Source: Allobosea sp. (GTDB lineage Bacteria; Pseudomonadota; Alphaproteobacteria; Rhizobiales; Beijerinckiaceae). From it: a DNA stretch of 64,000 nt. Under the pieces are notes generated by a model that worked only from the letters and a program-made list of their open reading frames with translations, made no database searches and was not told the origin of the DNA. Each line of letters starts with the position of its first letter. Position 1 is the stretch's first letter. A program made the position numbers and the translations under genes. Positions 1 through 7,681 of this stretch are shown here, piece by piece. The DNA is taken from contig NZ_JAFKFX010000027.1 of NCBI RefSeq assembly GCF_017308075.1, positions 62,001 through 126,000 on the forward strand. Reading direction: 5' to 3'.

Positions 1-1524
1 GATCAGCCAGAGCGCCCAATTGCCCCAGCGATTGCGCGCAGCCTCGGCCCGGCCGATCGCCTGGACGCTGGCCTCGTCGAGCGAGAAGCCGCTGCGCGAA
101 GCGTCCTCGAGCTGGCCGAGCACCCGCTCCGCCCGGCCGACCGTCTCCGGCAGATTGGCGAGGCTCGAGGCCAGCGTATGCATGCCGCGCCCGACATCCT
201 CGATCCTGCCGAGCGGGCCGAGATTGCGGGTGATCCATTCGCGCACCACCGGCTCAGCCGTGGTCCACATGTCGAGATGGGGATCGAGCGTGCGGGCAAC
301 GCCCTCGACCACCACCATGGTCTTCTGCAGCATGACGAGCTCGGTGCGCGTCGCCATGTCGAAGAGGCCGGTGATCTCGAAGAGCAGGGTCAGCACCTTC
401 GCCATCGAGATCTCGTCGGCGCGCTTGTCGTGGATCGGCTCGCCGACGGCACGGATCGCCTGGGCGAAGTCGGCGACCGCGTGATGGCCGGGGACATAGC
501 CGGCCTCGAAATGCACCTCGGCGACGCGCCGATAGTCGCGGGTGATGAAGCCGAGCAGGATCTCGGCGAGGAAGCGCCGCTCCTTGTGGCCGAGACGGCC
601 CATGATGCCGCCATCGACGGCGACGAGCCGGCCCTGCGCATCGACAAACAGGTTCCCCGGATGCATGTCGGCATGGAAGAAGCCGTCGCGGATCGCGTGC
701 CTGAGGAACGACTGGATGACGTTGCGGCCGAGCGCCGGAAGGTCGTGGCCGGCGGCGCGCAGAGCCTCGACATCGGAGAGCCGGATGCCGTCGATCCATT
801 CGTCGACCAGCATTTCGCGCGCCGTGAGCTGCCAGTCCGGCGCCGGCACGCGGAAATCCGTGTCCTCCCTGGTGTTCTCGGCATATTCGGAGAGCGCCGC
901 CGCCTCGAGGCGCAGGTCCATTTCCATGGTGACGGAGCGGGCCAGGGTCTCGACGATGGCGACGAAGCGCAGGCGCCGCGCCTCGGGCGAGCGCCGCTCG
1001 GCCAGTTCCGCACCGAAGCGCATGGCCGCGAGGTCGCGATGGAAGCGGTCGCGAATGCCGGGCCTGAGAATCTTGACCGCGACCTCGGAGCCGTCGCGCA
1101 GCCTTGCGCGATGGACCTGGGCGATCGAAGCTGCCGCGACCGGCTCGCCGAATTCGGCGAAGATCGCCTCGACCGGCTTGTTATGGGCCGCCTCGATCGC
1201 GGCGCGTGCCTGCGCCATCGGGAAAGGCGCCATCCGGTCCTGCAGGGCCGAGAGGTCCTCGGCGATCTTCATGCCGACGACGTCGGGGCGCGTCGCCAGG
1301 AACTGGCCGAACTTCACATAGGACGGGCCAAGCCGGGTCAGCGCGGCGGCGAGCCGCGTCGCCGAGGAGCCGGCGCCCTTGCGCTCGATCAGCCGGCCGA
1401 GACCGATCAACCCGCGCGCTGCCGGCGGCAGCACGGACGGATCGACCAGAGCGAGCGCGCCCTCGCGGGCCAGCACGAAACCGACCCGCGCCGAGCGGGC
1501 AAGATGGGCGATGGCCGAGATCAT
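1..1524 (-). CDS. ubiB: UbiB, ABC1-family kinase-like protein of ubiquinone biosynthesis (3' end cut off)
   Basis: Atypical kinase/ATPase needed for ubiquinone synthesis, acting at the inner membrane with the Ubi hydroxylases and methyltransferases. Reading from the ATG at 1524 the frame stays open for 508 codons to the window edge with no stop, so only the extreme C-terminus is missing (family about 520 residues). Visible signatures are the KxGQ motif (K71-Q74, within GPSYVKFGQFLATRPD), and the kinase-like segment HADMHPGNLFVD followed by VAVDGGIMGRL. The last codons encode an aromatic/hydrophobic stretch matching the start of the C-terminal membrane segments. It lies downstream of ubiE on the same strand, separated by a structured repeat, and the two are probably co-transcribed. 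The start begins with MISA, as in relatives; an upstream extension without ATG is possible. Confidence 0.93.
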   Translation of the reverse strand, partial: MISAIAHLARSARVGFVLAREGALALVDPSVLPPAARGLIGLGRLIERKGAGSSATRLAAALTRLGPSYVKFGQFLATRPDVVGMKIAEDLSALQDRMAPFPMAQARAAIEAAHNKPVEAIFAEFGEPVAAASIAQVHRARLRDGSEVAVKILRPGIRDRFHRDLAAMRFGAELAERRSPEARRLRFVAIVETLARSVTMEMDLRLEAAALSEYAENTREDTDFRVPAPDWQLTAREMLVDEWIDGIRLSDVEALRAAGHDLPALGRNVIQSFLRHAIRDGFFHADMHPGNLFVDAQGRLVAVDGGIMGRLGHKERRFLAEILLGFITRDYRRVAEVHFEAGYVPGHHAVADFAQAIRAVGEPIHDKRADEISMAKVLTLLFEITGLFDMATRTELVMLQKTMVVVEGVARTLDPHLDMWTTAEPVVREWITRNLGPLGRIEDVGRGMHTLASSLANLPETVGRAERVLGQLEDASRSGFSLDEASVQAIGRAEAARNRWGNWALWLI

Positions 1525-1555
1525 GCCGACAGCAAGGCGGGAAGCGCCTTCCTCG

Positions 1556-1644
1556 TCATGGTCGGGCTTGTCCCGACCATCCACGTCTTCCTGCGGGCAG
1601 CGCGGCGTTCAAGACGTGGATGCTCGCCACGAGGGCGAGCAGGA
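1556..1644. repeat. Three-stem palindromic intergenic repeat between ubiE and ubiB
   Basis: Three consecutive inverted repeats fill the ubiE-ubiB gap. Stem one pairs 1558-1566 with 1572-1580 (ATGGTCGGG arms). Stem two pairs 1581-1589 with 1611-1619 (CCACGTCTT arms). Stem three pairs 1622-1628 with 1634-1640 (GCTCGCC arms). The layout resembles the short palindromic intergenic repeats common in GC-rich alphaproteobacteria. In the transcript it would fold inside the operon and could affect stability of the ubiB part. Confidence 0.7.
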
Positions 1645-1675
1645 CGGCGGTGGGCTGTCACGGCCGCGGTCTCGC

Positions 1676-2437
1676 TCACAGCTTCCAGCCGGAATGCAGC
1701 GCCACCACTCCGCCGGTCATCGGTGTGAACGAGGCGCGGCGGAAGCCGGCGGCCGCGATCATGTCGGCGAAGACCTGCGGACGCGGGAATTTGCGAATCG
1801 ACTCGACGAGATACTGGTAGGGCTCGGCCTCGCCGGTCACCATCCTGCCCATCGGCGGGATGACGTTGAAGGAATAGGCCTCGTAGACCTTGTCGAGCAG
1901 CGGCACGTCGACATGGGAGAATTCGAGGCAGAGGAAGCGCCCGCCGCGCTTCAGGACGCGATAGGCCTCGCTCAGCGCCTTGTCGATGCGCGGCACGTTG
2001 CGGATGCCGAAGGCGATCGTATAGGCGTCGAAGGCATTGTCCGGCAGAGCGAGTTCCTCGGCATTGCCCTGGACGAAATGGATACGGTCGTCGCCGGGGA
2101 AGCGCTTCTGAGCGCGCTCGCGGCCGACGGCGAGCATCTCGGCATTGATGTCGAGCACCGTGACCTCGGTCCGCGGCCCGCCGGCCTCGAGCACCTTGAA
2201 GGCGACATCGCCGGTGCCGCCGGCCACGTCGAGATGGGCGAAGGCCCGGTCGCGCGGCGGTTTCAGCGCGGTCAGCAGCGCCTCCTTCCAGAGCCGGTGG
2301 AGGCCGGCCGACATCAAGTCGTTCATCAGGTCGTAGCGGCCTGCGACCTTGTGGAAGACGTCGTCGACCTTGGCCTGCTTCTCGGCAAGCGGCACGGTCT
2401 CGAAGCCGAAATGGGTTGAATCGGAAGCTGCTGTCAC
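1676..2437 (-). CDS. ubiE: UbiE, demethylmenaquinone/2-methoxy-6-polyprenyl-1,4-benzoquinol C-methyltransferase
   Basis: SAM-dependent C-methyltransferase of ubiquinone biosynthesis, 253 residues, the usual family length. Signatures: [20 protein letters not shown] near the N-terminus, SAM-binding glycine loop [13 protein letters not shown], the UbiE motif [13 protein letters not shown] and the C-terminal [12 protein letters not shown]. The start is a GTG at 2437-2435 giving [15 protein letters not shown]; the frame continues upstream but family similarity begins here. It is divergent from mutM (96-bp gap) and heads the ubiE-ubiB pair. Confidence 0.95.
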   Translation of the reverse strand: MTAASDSTHFGFETVPLAEKQAKVDDVFHKVAGRYDLMNDLMSAGLHRLWKEALLTALKPPRDRAFAHLDVAGGTGDVAFKVLEAGGPRTEVTVLDINAEMLAVGRERAQKRFPGDDRIHFVQGNAEELALPDNAFDAYTIAFGIRNVPRIDKALSEAYRVLKRGGRFLCLEFSHVDVPLLDKVYEAYSFNVIPPMGRMVTGEAEPYQYLVESIRKFPRPQVFADMIAAAGFRRASFTPMTGGVVALHSGWKL

Positions 2438-2533
2438 GGCCGGGCTGCTCTTGTGGTTCGCTGCGGCGATGAATAGCGAATGCGGCGGGGCTTGTCGCGG
2501 CCCGTCTCGACGCATGCTGAAAGGCGCAACGCC

Positions 2534-3424
2534 ATGCCTGAACTTCCCGAGGTCGAAACCGTCAGACGCGGGCTCGAGCCGGCCATGCTCGGCGAGCGCT
2601 TCGCCCGGGTCGAGCAGAAGCGACCGGATCTGCGCTTTCCTCTGCCTGAGCGCTTCGCCGAGCGCCTGACCGCGCGGCGTGTCGAGGCGCTGTCGCGGCG
2701 CGCGAAATACCTGATCGCCGATCTCGACGACGGGCAGGCGCTGATCATGCATCTCGGCATGAGTGGGCGTTTCATCGTCGAGGCGCCCGGCACGCCCGCG
2801 ACCGAGCCCGGCGCCTATTACAACGAGATCGGCCGGCATCTGAAACACGACCATGTCGTCTTCCATCTCGGCTCCGGCGCCCGGGTGACCTATAATGACG
2901 TGCGCCGCTTCGGCTTCATGGATCTTCTGCCGCGTAGCGAGCTCGCAACGTCGAAGCATTTTTCCGGCATGGGCATCGAGCCGCTCGGCAACGAACTCTC
3001 CGGCGAGCTGATCGCCAGGCTCTTTTCCGGCAAGGCGGCGCCGCTGAAGGCCGCCCTGCTCGACCAGCGCCTCATCGCCGGGCTCGGCAACATCTATGTC
3101 TGCGAGGCGCTGTTCCGCGCCGGTCTGCATCCGGAAGCGGAGGCCGGCTCGCTGGCGACCCCGACCGGCGGGCCGCGCGAGAAGGCGCATGCGCTGGCCC
3201 AGATCATCCGCGAGGTCCTGGAGGAGGCTGTCGCCGCCGGCGGCTCGACCCTGCGCGACTTCGCGCATGCCGACGGCTCGCTCGGCTATTTCCAGCACCG
3301 CTTCAAGGTCTATGACCGCGAGGGCGAGCCCTGCGTCACACCCGGCTGCGGAAAATTGGTGCAGCGACTGGTGCAGTCCGGCCGCTCGACCTTCTATTGC
3401 GAGAGCTGCCAGAAGCGGGGCTGA
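2534..3424 (+). CDS. mutM: MutM (Fpg), formamidopyrimidine-DNA glycosylase/AP lyase
   Basis: Base-excision repair glycosylase that removes 8-oxoguanine and ring-opened purines and then cleaves the abasic site. The protein (296 residues) starts [14 protein letters not shown], which fixes the start because Pro2 is the catalytic nucleophile and Glu3 is essential. The C-terminal zinc finger is intact: a Cys pair in CVTPGC and a second pair in YCESCQKRG at the very end. Divergent from ubiE, with the usual Hyphomicrobiales neighbours. Confidence 0.97.
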   Translation: MPELPEVETVRRGLEPAMLGERFARVEQKRPDLRFPLPERFAERLTARRVEALSRRAKYLIADLDDGQALIMHLGMSGRFIVEAPGTPATEPGAYYNEIGRHLKHDHVVFHLGSGARVTYNDVRRFGFMDLLPRSELATSKHFSGMGIEPLGNELSGELIARLFSGKAAPLKAALLDQRLIAGLGNIYVCEALFRAGLHPEAEAGSLATPTGGPREKAHALAQIIREVLEEAVAAGGSTLRDFAHADGSLGYFQHRFKVYDREGEPCVTPGCGKLVQRLVQSGRSTFYCESCQKRG

Positions 3425-3452
3425 GGGCAGTCAAACGGCTCGCGGCCGCGGC

Positions 3453-3926
3453 TCAGGCCGCCTCGACGAAATGCGCGAGGTTCTCCAGCGTCGAGCGCAG
3501 GCCGGCATCGTGGTCCTCCTTGCCGATGCCGGCCGGAACGTTCTCGCAATGAATCGTCACTTCGGTGCCGCCCCTGACCTCGTCGAGCCGCCAGGCCATG
3601 GTCATCGTACCGGCGAAGGCGGGATCATCCGACGGGAAGGAAACCTCCCAGACGATACGCTCGCATGGGACGAGGTCGACGAACCGGCCCTCGGCGACAT
3701 CGCTGTCCGCCGTCGCCTTGCCGGGCGCTCCGGCCGGATCGTCATAGCTCAGGACGATGCGGTAGCTCCCGCCGATGACGGGCTCGAAGTGTTCGATCCG
3801 CGCGTGCATCCCTTGCGGCGCCAGCCATCTGCCCAGAGAGGCTGCGTCGATGAAGGCGTGGTAGATCGCTCCGGGCGAGGCCCGGACAAGCCGCGAAGCC
3901 GTGTCAGTCCTGGTCCTGGCAGGCAT
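3453..3926 (-). CDS. SRPBCC (AHSA1-like) domain protein
   Basis: Single-domain protein of 157 residues with a START/Bet v1-like fold of the AHSA1 type. Typical features are the N-terminal segment [19 protein letters not shown] with the following LGRWLAPQG, the middle [12 protein letters not shown], and the C-terminal helix [14 protein letters not shown]. Such proteins bind hydrophobic ligands or act as stress-related chaperone cofactors, but the ligand here is unknown. I chose the ATG at 3926 ([13 protein letters not shown]) because upstream codons in the frame are not family-like. It is convergent with mutM and divergent from the enoyl-CoA hydratase. Confidence 0.85.
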   Translation of the reverse strand: MPARTRTDTASRLVRASPGAIYHAFIDAASLGRWLAPQGMHARIEHFEPVIGGSYRIVLSYDDPAGAPGKATADSDVAEGRFVDLVPCERIVWEVSFPSDDPAFAGTMTMAWRLDEVRGGTEVTIHCENVPAGIGKEDHDAGLRSTLENLAHFVEAA

Positions 3927-4098
3927 GGGCGTGTTCCCGATGGACAATGAGGCTAGCACGCCGACAATGCGAGAATGCGGCAGGAGGTTCCCCTGCCCGC
4001 GCACGCCCCGCCCCATCCCGGCTTGCGCCGGCACGCATGGACTTGCGCCCCTCCCGCCCGCTAATGCTGGCCACAACAGCAGCACCCGGGAGGCCGCC

Positions 4099-4872
4099 AT
4101 GGCTTATGAGACCATTCTCGTCGAGGTTAAGGGCAAGGTCGGCGTCATCACGCTGAACCGGCCGCAGGCGCTGAATGCGCTGAACGGCCAGCTGATCGGC
4201 GAGGTCAACGCGGCACTCGACGGCTTCGAGCGCGATCCCGGCATCGGCTGCACGGTCATCACCGGCTCGGAGAAGGCCTTCGCCGCCGGCGCCGACATCA
4301 AGGAGATGCAGGAGCGGACCTATCCCGGCACCTATCTCGACGACAAATTCGCCGACTGGGACCGGATCGGCCAGCGCCGCAAGCCGATCATCGCCGCGGT
4401 CGCGGGCTTTGCGCTCGGCGGCGGCTGCGAACTCGCGATGATGGCCGACTTCATCATCGCCGCCGACAATGCCCGCTTCGGCCAGCCCGAGATCAACCTC
4501 GCCGTCATCCCCGGGGCCGGCGGCACCCAGCGCCTGACCCATGCGATCGGCAAGGCCAAGGCGATGGATCTGTGCCTCACCGGCCGGATGATGGACGTGA
4601 ACGAGGCCGAGCGTGCAGGGCTCGTCGCCCGCATCGTGCCGCTCGCCGATCTGATGACGGAAGCCCTGAAGGCGGCCGAGCAGATCGCCACGAAGTCGCT
4701 GCCTTCGGTGCTGACCGCCAAGGAAGCGGTGAACCGGGCCTTCGAGGTGACGCTGAACGAAGGGCTGCGCTTCGAGCGCCGCGTCTTCTCGGCGCTGTTC
4801 GCGACCCAGGACCAGAAGGAAGGCATGGCCGCCTTCGCCGAGAAGCGGAAGCCCGAGTTCAAGAACCTCTGA
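4099..4872 (+). CDS. Enoyl-CoA hydratase (crotonase family)
   Basis: Hydrates trans-2-enoyl-CoA in beta-oxidation or related CoA-ester catabolism. The 257-residue protein has the crotonase oxyanion-hole segment [10 protein letters not shown] (residues 61-70) and both catalytic glutamates, Glu111 in [12 protein letters not shown] and Glu131 in [14 protein letters not shown], so it is predicted to be an active hydratase and not an isomerase. A strong Shine-Dalgarno (GGGAGG) lies before the ATG. It closely resembles short-chain enoyl-CoA hydratases of alphaproteobacteria, which sit between mutM and rpsT in this order. Substrate chain length cannot be read from sequence. Confidence 0.93.
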   Translation: MAYETILVEVKGKVGVITLNRPQALNALNGQLIGEVNAALDGFERDPGIGCTVITGSEKAFAAGADIKEMQERTYPGTYLDDKFADWDRIGQRRKPIIAAVAGFALGGGCELAMMADFIIAADNARFGQPEINLAVIPGAGGTQRLTHAIGKAKAMDLCLTGRMMDVNEAERAGLVARIVPLADLMTEALKAAEQIATKSLPSVLTAKEAVNRAFEVTLNEGLRFERRVFSALFATQDQKEGMAAFAEKRKPEFKNL

Positions 4873-4885
4873 CGGCCGCAACCAC

Positions 4886-4959
4886 ATGCCCGGGCGTGGC
4901 CCGGGCATCTCCGGCGCGTCTTTCCCGGCTCTTCGCTGCGCTCAGGCCGGGAAAGACGC
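4886..4959. repeat. Two-stem intergenic palindrome after the enoyl-CoA hydratase
   Basis: Two perfect inverted repeats follow the stop codon. Stem one: 4886-4895 with 4899-4908 (ATGCCCGGGC, 3-nt loop). Stem two: 4916-4929 with 4946-4959 (14 bp, GCGTCTTTCCCGGC arms, 16-nt loop). The first could act as a terminator, but no T-run follows. The tandem arrangement looks like a mobile palindromic repeat. Confidence 0.65.
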
Positions 4960-5066
4960 ACTGGACGATCCGCGCCGCGCATGACCGAGGCCAGTTTCTT
5001 TCACTTGAAAGGCCGGCCGCGCTGCTGACACCATGGCTGATCTCTCAAGCGCACGCAGGATTCGCC

Positions 5067-6065
5067 ATGACCGCCGCAGCCAGCCCCCTCACCGACGGCA
5101 TCACGCTGCCGACCTATGCCGATGTCGAGGCGGCGGCGGAACGCATCCGCGGCGCCGCGCATCGCACCCCGGCCCTGACCTCGCGCACGGCCAATGAGCG
5201 CACCGGCTCCAATCTCGTCTTCAAGGCCGAGAACCTGCAGCGCATGGGCGCCTTCAAGTTCCGCGGCGGCTACAACGCCATCGCCGCGCTCACGGCCGAG
5301 CAGCGCAAGGCCGGCGTCCTGACCTTTTCTTCCGGCAACCATGCCCAGGCCATCGCCTATGCCGGCAAGCTGCTCGGCACGCCGACGACGATCATCATGC
5401 CGCAGGACGCGCCCGCGGCGAAGGTCGCAGCGACCAGGGGCTATGGCGCCGAGGTCGTCTCCTATGACCGCTATACCCAGGACCGTCTGGCGCTGGCCGA
5501 CGGCATCGCCAGAGAACGGGGCCTGACCCTGATCCCACCCTATGACGATCCCGCCGTGATCGCCGGCCAGGGCACGGCGACCAAGGAGCTGATCGAGGAC
5601 GCCGGTCAGTTCGATATCATCCTGGCCTGCCTCGGCGGCGGCGGACTGCTCGCCGGCACGCTCCTGGCCGCCAAGGCGCTCAATCCCGGCTGCCGCGTCT
5701 ATGGCGTCGAACCCGAAGCGGGCAATGACGGCCAGCTCTCGCTGCGCAAGGGCGAGATCGTCAGGATCGACGTGCCCAAGACCATTGCCGACGGCGCCCA
5801 GACCGCCTTCCTCGGTAACTACACCTTCCCGATCATCCGCGACCTCGTCGAAGACATCGTCACCGTGCCCGATACGGCCCTGATAGCGGCGATGCGCTTC
5901 TTCGCCGAGCGCATGAAGCTCGTGGTCGAGCCGACCGGCTGCCTCGCGGCGGCGGCCGCCTTCACCGGCGCCGTGCCCGTCGAAGGCAAGCGCGTCGGCA
6001 TCATTCTCAGCGGCGGCAATGTCGATCTCGCCAGCTTCGCGCGCTTCATCGGCGAGGGCGCGTGA
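5067..6065 (+). CDS. Fold-type II PLP ammonia-lyase, threo-3-hydroxyaspartate dehydratase/serine racemase/threonine dehydratase type
   Basis: PLP enzyme of 332 residues. The Schiff-base lysine is K64 in MGAFKFRGG, the substrate loop is SSGNHAQ, and the phosphate-binding loop is LGGGGLLAG. There is no C-terminal ACT domain, so it is not the allosteric biosynthetic IlvA. The segments GVEPEAGNDGQ, IADGAQT and VEPTGCLAAAA match threo-3-hydroxy-L-aspartate ammonia-lyases and related serine racemase-like dehydratases. The TGA overlaps the GTG start of a RidA gene by four bases, implying translational coupling. RidA proteins hydrolyse the reactive enamine/imine that this class of enzyme releases, which supports an ammonia-lyase role. 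The exact substrate (3-hydroxyaspartate, serine or threonine) is inferred. Confidence 0.88.
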   Translation: MTAAASPLTDGITLPTYADVEAAAERIRGAAHRTPALTSRTANERTGSNLVFKAENLQRMGAFKFRGGYNAIAALTAEQRKAGVLTFSSGNHAQAIAYAGKLLGTPTTIIMPQDAPAAKVAATRGYGAEVVSYDRYTQDRLALADGIARERGLTLIPPYDDPAVIAGQGTATKELIEDAGQFDIILACLGGGGLLAGTLLAAKALNPGCRVYGVEPEAGNDGQLSLRKGEIVRIDVPKTIADGAQTAFLGNYTFPIIRDLVEDIVTVPDTALIAAMRFFAERMKLVVEPTGCLAAAAAFTGAVPVEGKRVGIILSGGNVDLASFARFIGEGA

Positions 6066-6457
6066 GCGCGATCGAGACGATCCTCTCGCCGGAGGTGCCG
6101 GCGCCGGCCGGGCATTATTCGCAAGCCGTCGCCTACAAGGACCTGGTCTTCGTCTCCGGCCAGCTCGCCCCGCACCCGGATGGCAGCCACACCGCGGGCG
6201 AGCCCTTCGCGGTGCAGGCGCGCCAGGCGCTGGCCAATCTTCTGGCGGTGCTCGCGGCGGCCGGCTCCGGCCCGGCCGATGTGCTCAAGGTCACCGCCTA
6301 TCTGGTCGGCGGCGGACGCTGGCCGGAATTCAACGCGATCTATGCCGAGGTCTTCGGGGAACACCGACCGGCGCGGGCGGTGGTGCCGGTTCCGGAGCTG
6401 CATTATGGCTATCTGATCGAGGTCGAGGCGATCGCGATCCGGCGCGGCGAAAGCTGA
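6062..6457 (+). CDS. RidA-family enamine/imine deaminase
   Basis: Protein of 131 residues in the RidA/YjgF/UK114 family, normally a trimer that hydrolyses 2-aminoacrylate and similar imines produced by PLP dehydratases. Visible family signatures: AGHYSQAVAYKDLVFVSGQ near the N-terminus, the arginine in HRPARAVVPVPEL that binds the substrate carboxylate, and the C-terminal IEVEAIAIR. It starts with GTG within the stop codon of the upstream ammonia-lyase (GTGA overlap). The coupling suggests a dedicated detoxifier for that enzyme's product. Confidence 0.9.
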   Translation: MSAIETILSPEVPAPAGHYSQAVAYKDLVFVSGQLAPHPDGSHTAGEPFAVQARQALANLLAVLAAAGSGPADVLKVTAYLVGGGRWPEFNAIYAEVFGEHRPARAVVPVPELHYGYLIEVEAIAIRRGES

Positions 6458-6481
6458 CCGGCGTCAGCCGGCATTTCCGCG

Positions 6482-6510
6482 TTGACGTGGCAGCCGGCAG
6501 CGCTTATAGG
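6482..6510 (+). promoter_or_regulatory. Predicted housekeeping sigma promoter of rpsT
   Basis: TTGACG at 6482-6487 and TATAGG at 6505-6510, separated by exactly 17 bp, about 120 bp before the rpsT start. This is the best -35/-10 pair in the gap. Confidence 0.55.
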
Positions 6511-6632
6511 CTCACGGATCGCGACGGCCTGCGCCTGCAGGGCCGTCGCTCACGTTTTTCATGCAAGGGTTCGCGCTCAGCGTCACTTGGCAAGAAGCCT
6601 GGTGCCGGCCGCGACGAGGACGAGGACGAACG

Positions 6633-6899
6633 ATGGCCAATACGACTTCGGCCAAGAAAGCCGCTCGCAAGATCGCGCGCCGCACCGAGGTGAACAAGTC
6701 TCGCCGCAGCCGTATGCGCACCTTCCTGCGCAAGGTCGAGGAGGCGATTGCCTCCGGCGACAAGGGCGCCGCCGCCGAGGCTTTCAAGGCCGCCCAGCCG
6801 GAGATCATGCGGGCCGCTCAGAAGGGCGTGGTCCACAAGAACACCGCTTCGCGCAAGGTTTCGCGTCTGGCCCATCGCATCGGCGCGCTGGCCTCCTGA
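6633..6899 (+). CDS. rpsT: Ribosomal protein bS20
   Basis: Small-subunit protein of 88 residues that binds 16S rRNA. It has the typical basic N-terminus [17 protein letters not shown] and the conserved [16 protein letters not shown] segment near the C-terminus. Length matches the family. It has its own predicted promoter and a rho-independent terminator 38 bases after the stop, so it is probably monocistronic. Its place just upstream of dnaA is common in alphaproteobacteria. Confidence 0.98.
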   Translation: MANTTSAKKAARKIARRTEVNKSRRSRMRTFLRKVEEAIASGDKGAAAEAFKAAQPEIMRAAQKGVVHKNTASRKVSRLAHRIGALAS

Positions 6900-6934
6900 C
6901 CGTCCGTTCCGCAGCGCGGTTCTCGACCTGTTTC

Positions 6935-6961
6935 AACCCGGCCTCGCGGCCGGGTTTTTCT
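6935..6961 (+). terminator. Rho-independent terminator of rpsT
   Basis: Seven-bp GC stem (6937-6943 with 6948-6954, CCCGGCC arms), TCGC tetraloop, followed by TTTTTC. Textbook structure. Confidence 0.92.
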
Positions 6962-7681
6962 TTGTCCGGCAGGACCGTCGCAAGGCTGCGACAGGCGAAT
7001 GAAAACATCCCCGGGCCGGCGATTCCGCAATCTTTCCATCGCTTTCCGGGCTTGACTCCACCGGTGTTTTCCGGGCGCGGAAACAGCCTGTAACGCATTT
7101 TTGACCGCACAAAATTAGGCCATATTTTTCATCACCTTAGCAGGCAAAGCAATCACCGCTCGGGATTCCCGAGGCTTCCCATGGCGGCTTTCGGGGGGCC
7201 GCGAAAAAAAGATTCGCGGCGCTCGCGAGGCCCCAGCTGTAAAGAAAAGCTTAACTTCCCCAACCTATTGCAGGCGGTCTGCCGGTGGGGCAACAGACGG
7301 GACTTCCCGGCTGAATCCCGATAGCCGGCAGAGGGGGATATTGCCCCCGTCCGAGGGCTCCCTATAAGGTCCTCTCATCGCCGGGCGGACAGAGATGTCG
7401 GACCGGGATTTCCAAAGATCGAAACTCGTTTTGGCTTGCAACCAGAGAGGTTGGAGGGATGCGGCTCTTTATCTTGTGACGTTATACTTGTTGAGATGAA
7501 GAGCGGTTTCGTCCTGCGACGAGCCCGCCACTCCTGAGCCGACGACGAACATTGGCACGATCCTAACCTTCGGCTTGTCCGGGGGACGTGGATTCTTTGC
7601 TTTCACCAAAATCAGCGCGGCCGACCGGCCTTGCCGGCCGGGTAACGCCGCGCGCAACCGACTGAACAGGGCGATAGAGAC
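6962..7681 (+). promoter_or_regulatory. Long non-coding leader of dnaA with candidate promoters and dyads
   Basis: Gap of about 720 bases with no convincing gene. Two candidate sigma-70-type promoters: TTGACC 7101-7106 / TATTTT 7123-7128 (16 bp) and TTGCCC 7341-7346 / TATAAG 7363-7368 (16 bp). Between them are dyads: CTCGGGA at 7059-7065 corrected by position to 7159-7165 with TCCCGAG 7167-7173, and an 8-bp stem 7198-7205 with 7213-7220 around an A-rich loop. Locally AT-rich (7095-7145, 7228-7255). No cluster of canonical DnaA boxes (TTATNCACA) is visible, so I do not call it oriC. Probably transcriptional and translational control of dnaA. Confidence 0.45.

Noticed and set aside
178-1728. 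Long open frame antisense to ubiB
   Set aside because: Shadow frame of high-GC coding DNA; the opposite strand encodes unmistakable UbiB motifs.
7496-7537. Thirteen-codon leader peptide (MKSGFVLRRARHS) upstream of dnaA
   Set aside because: No convincing ribosome site or codon pattern linked to regulation; easily a chance frame.
6962-7681. Chromosomal origin (oriC)
   Set aside because: No cluster of TTATNCACA boxes or clear unwinding element was found; being next to dnaA is not enough in alphaproteobacteria.
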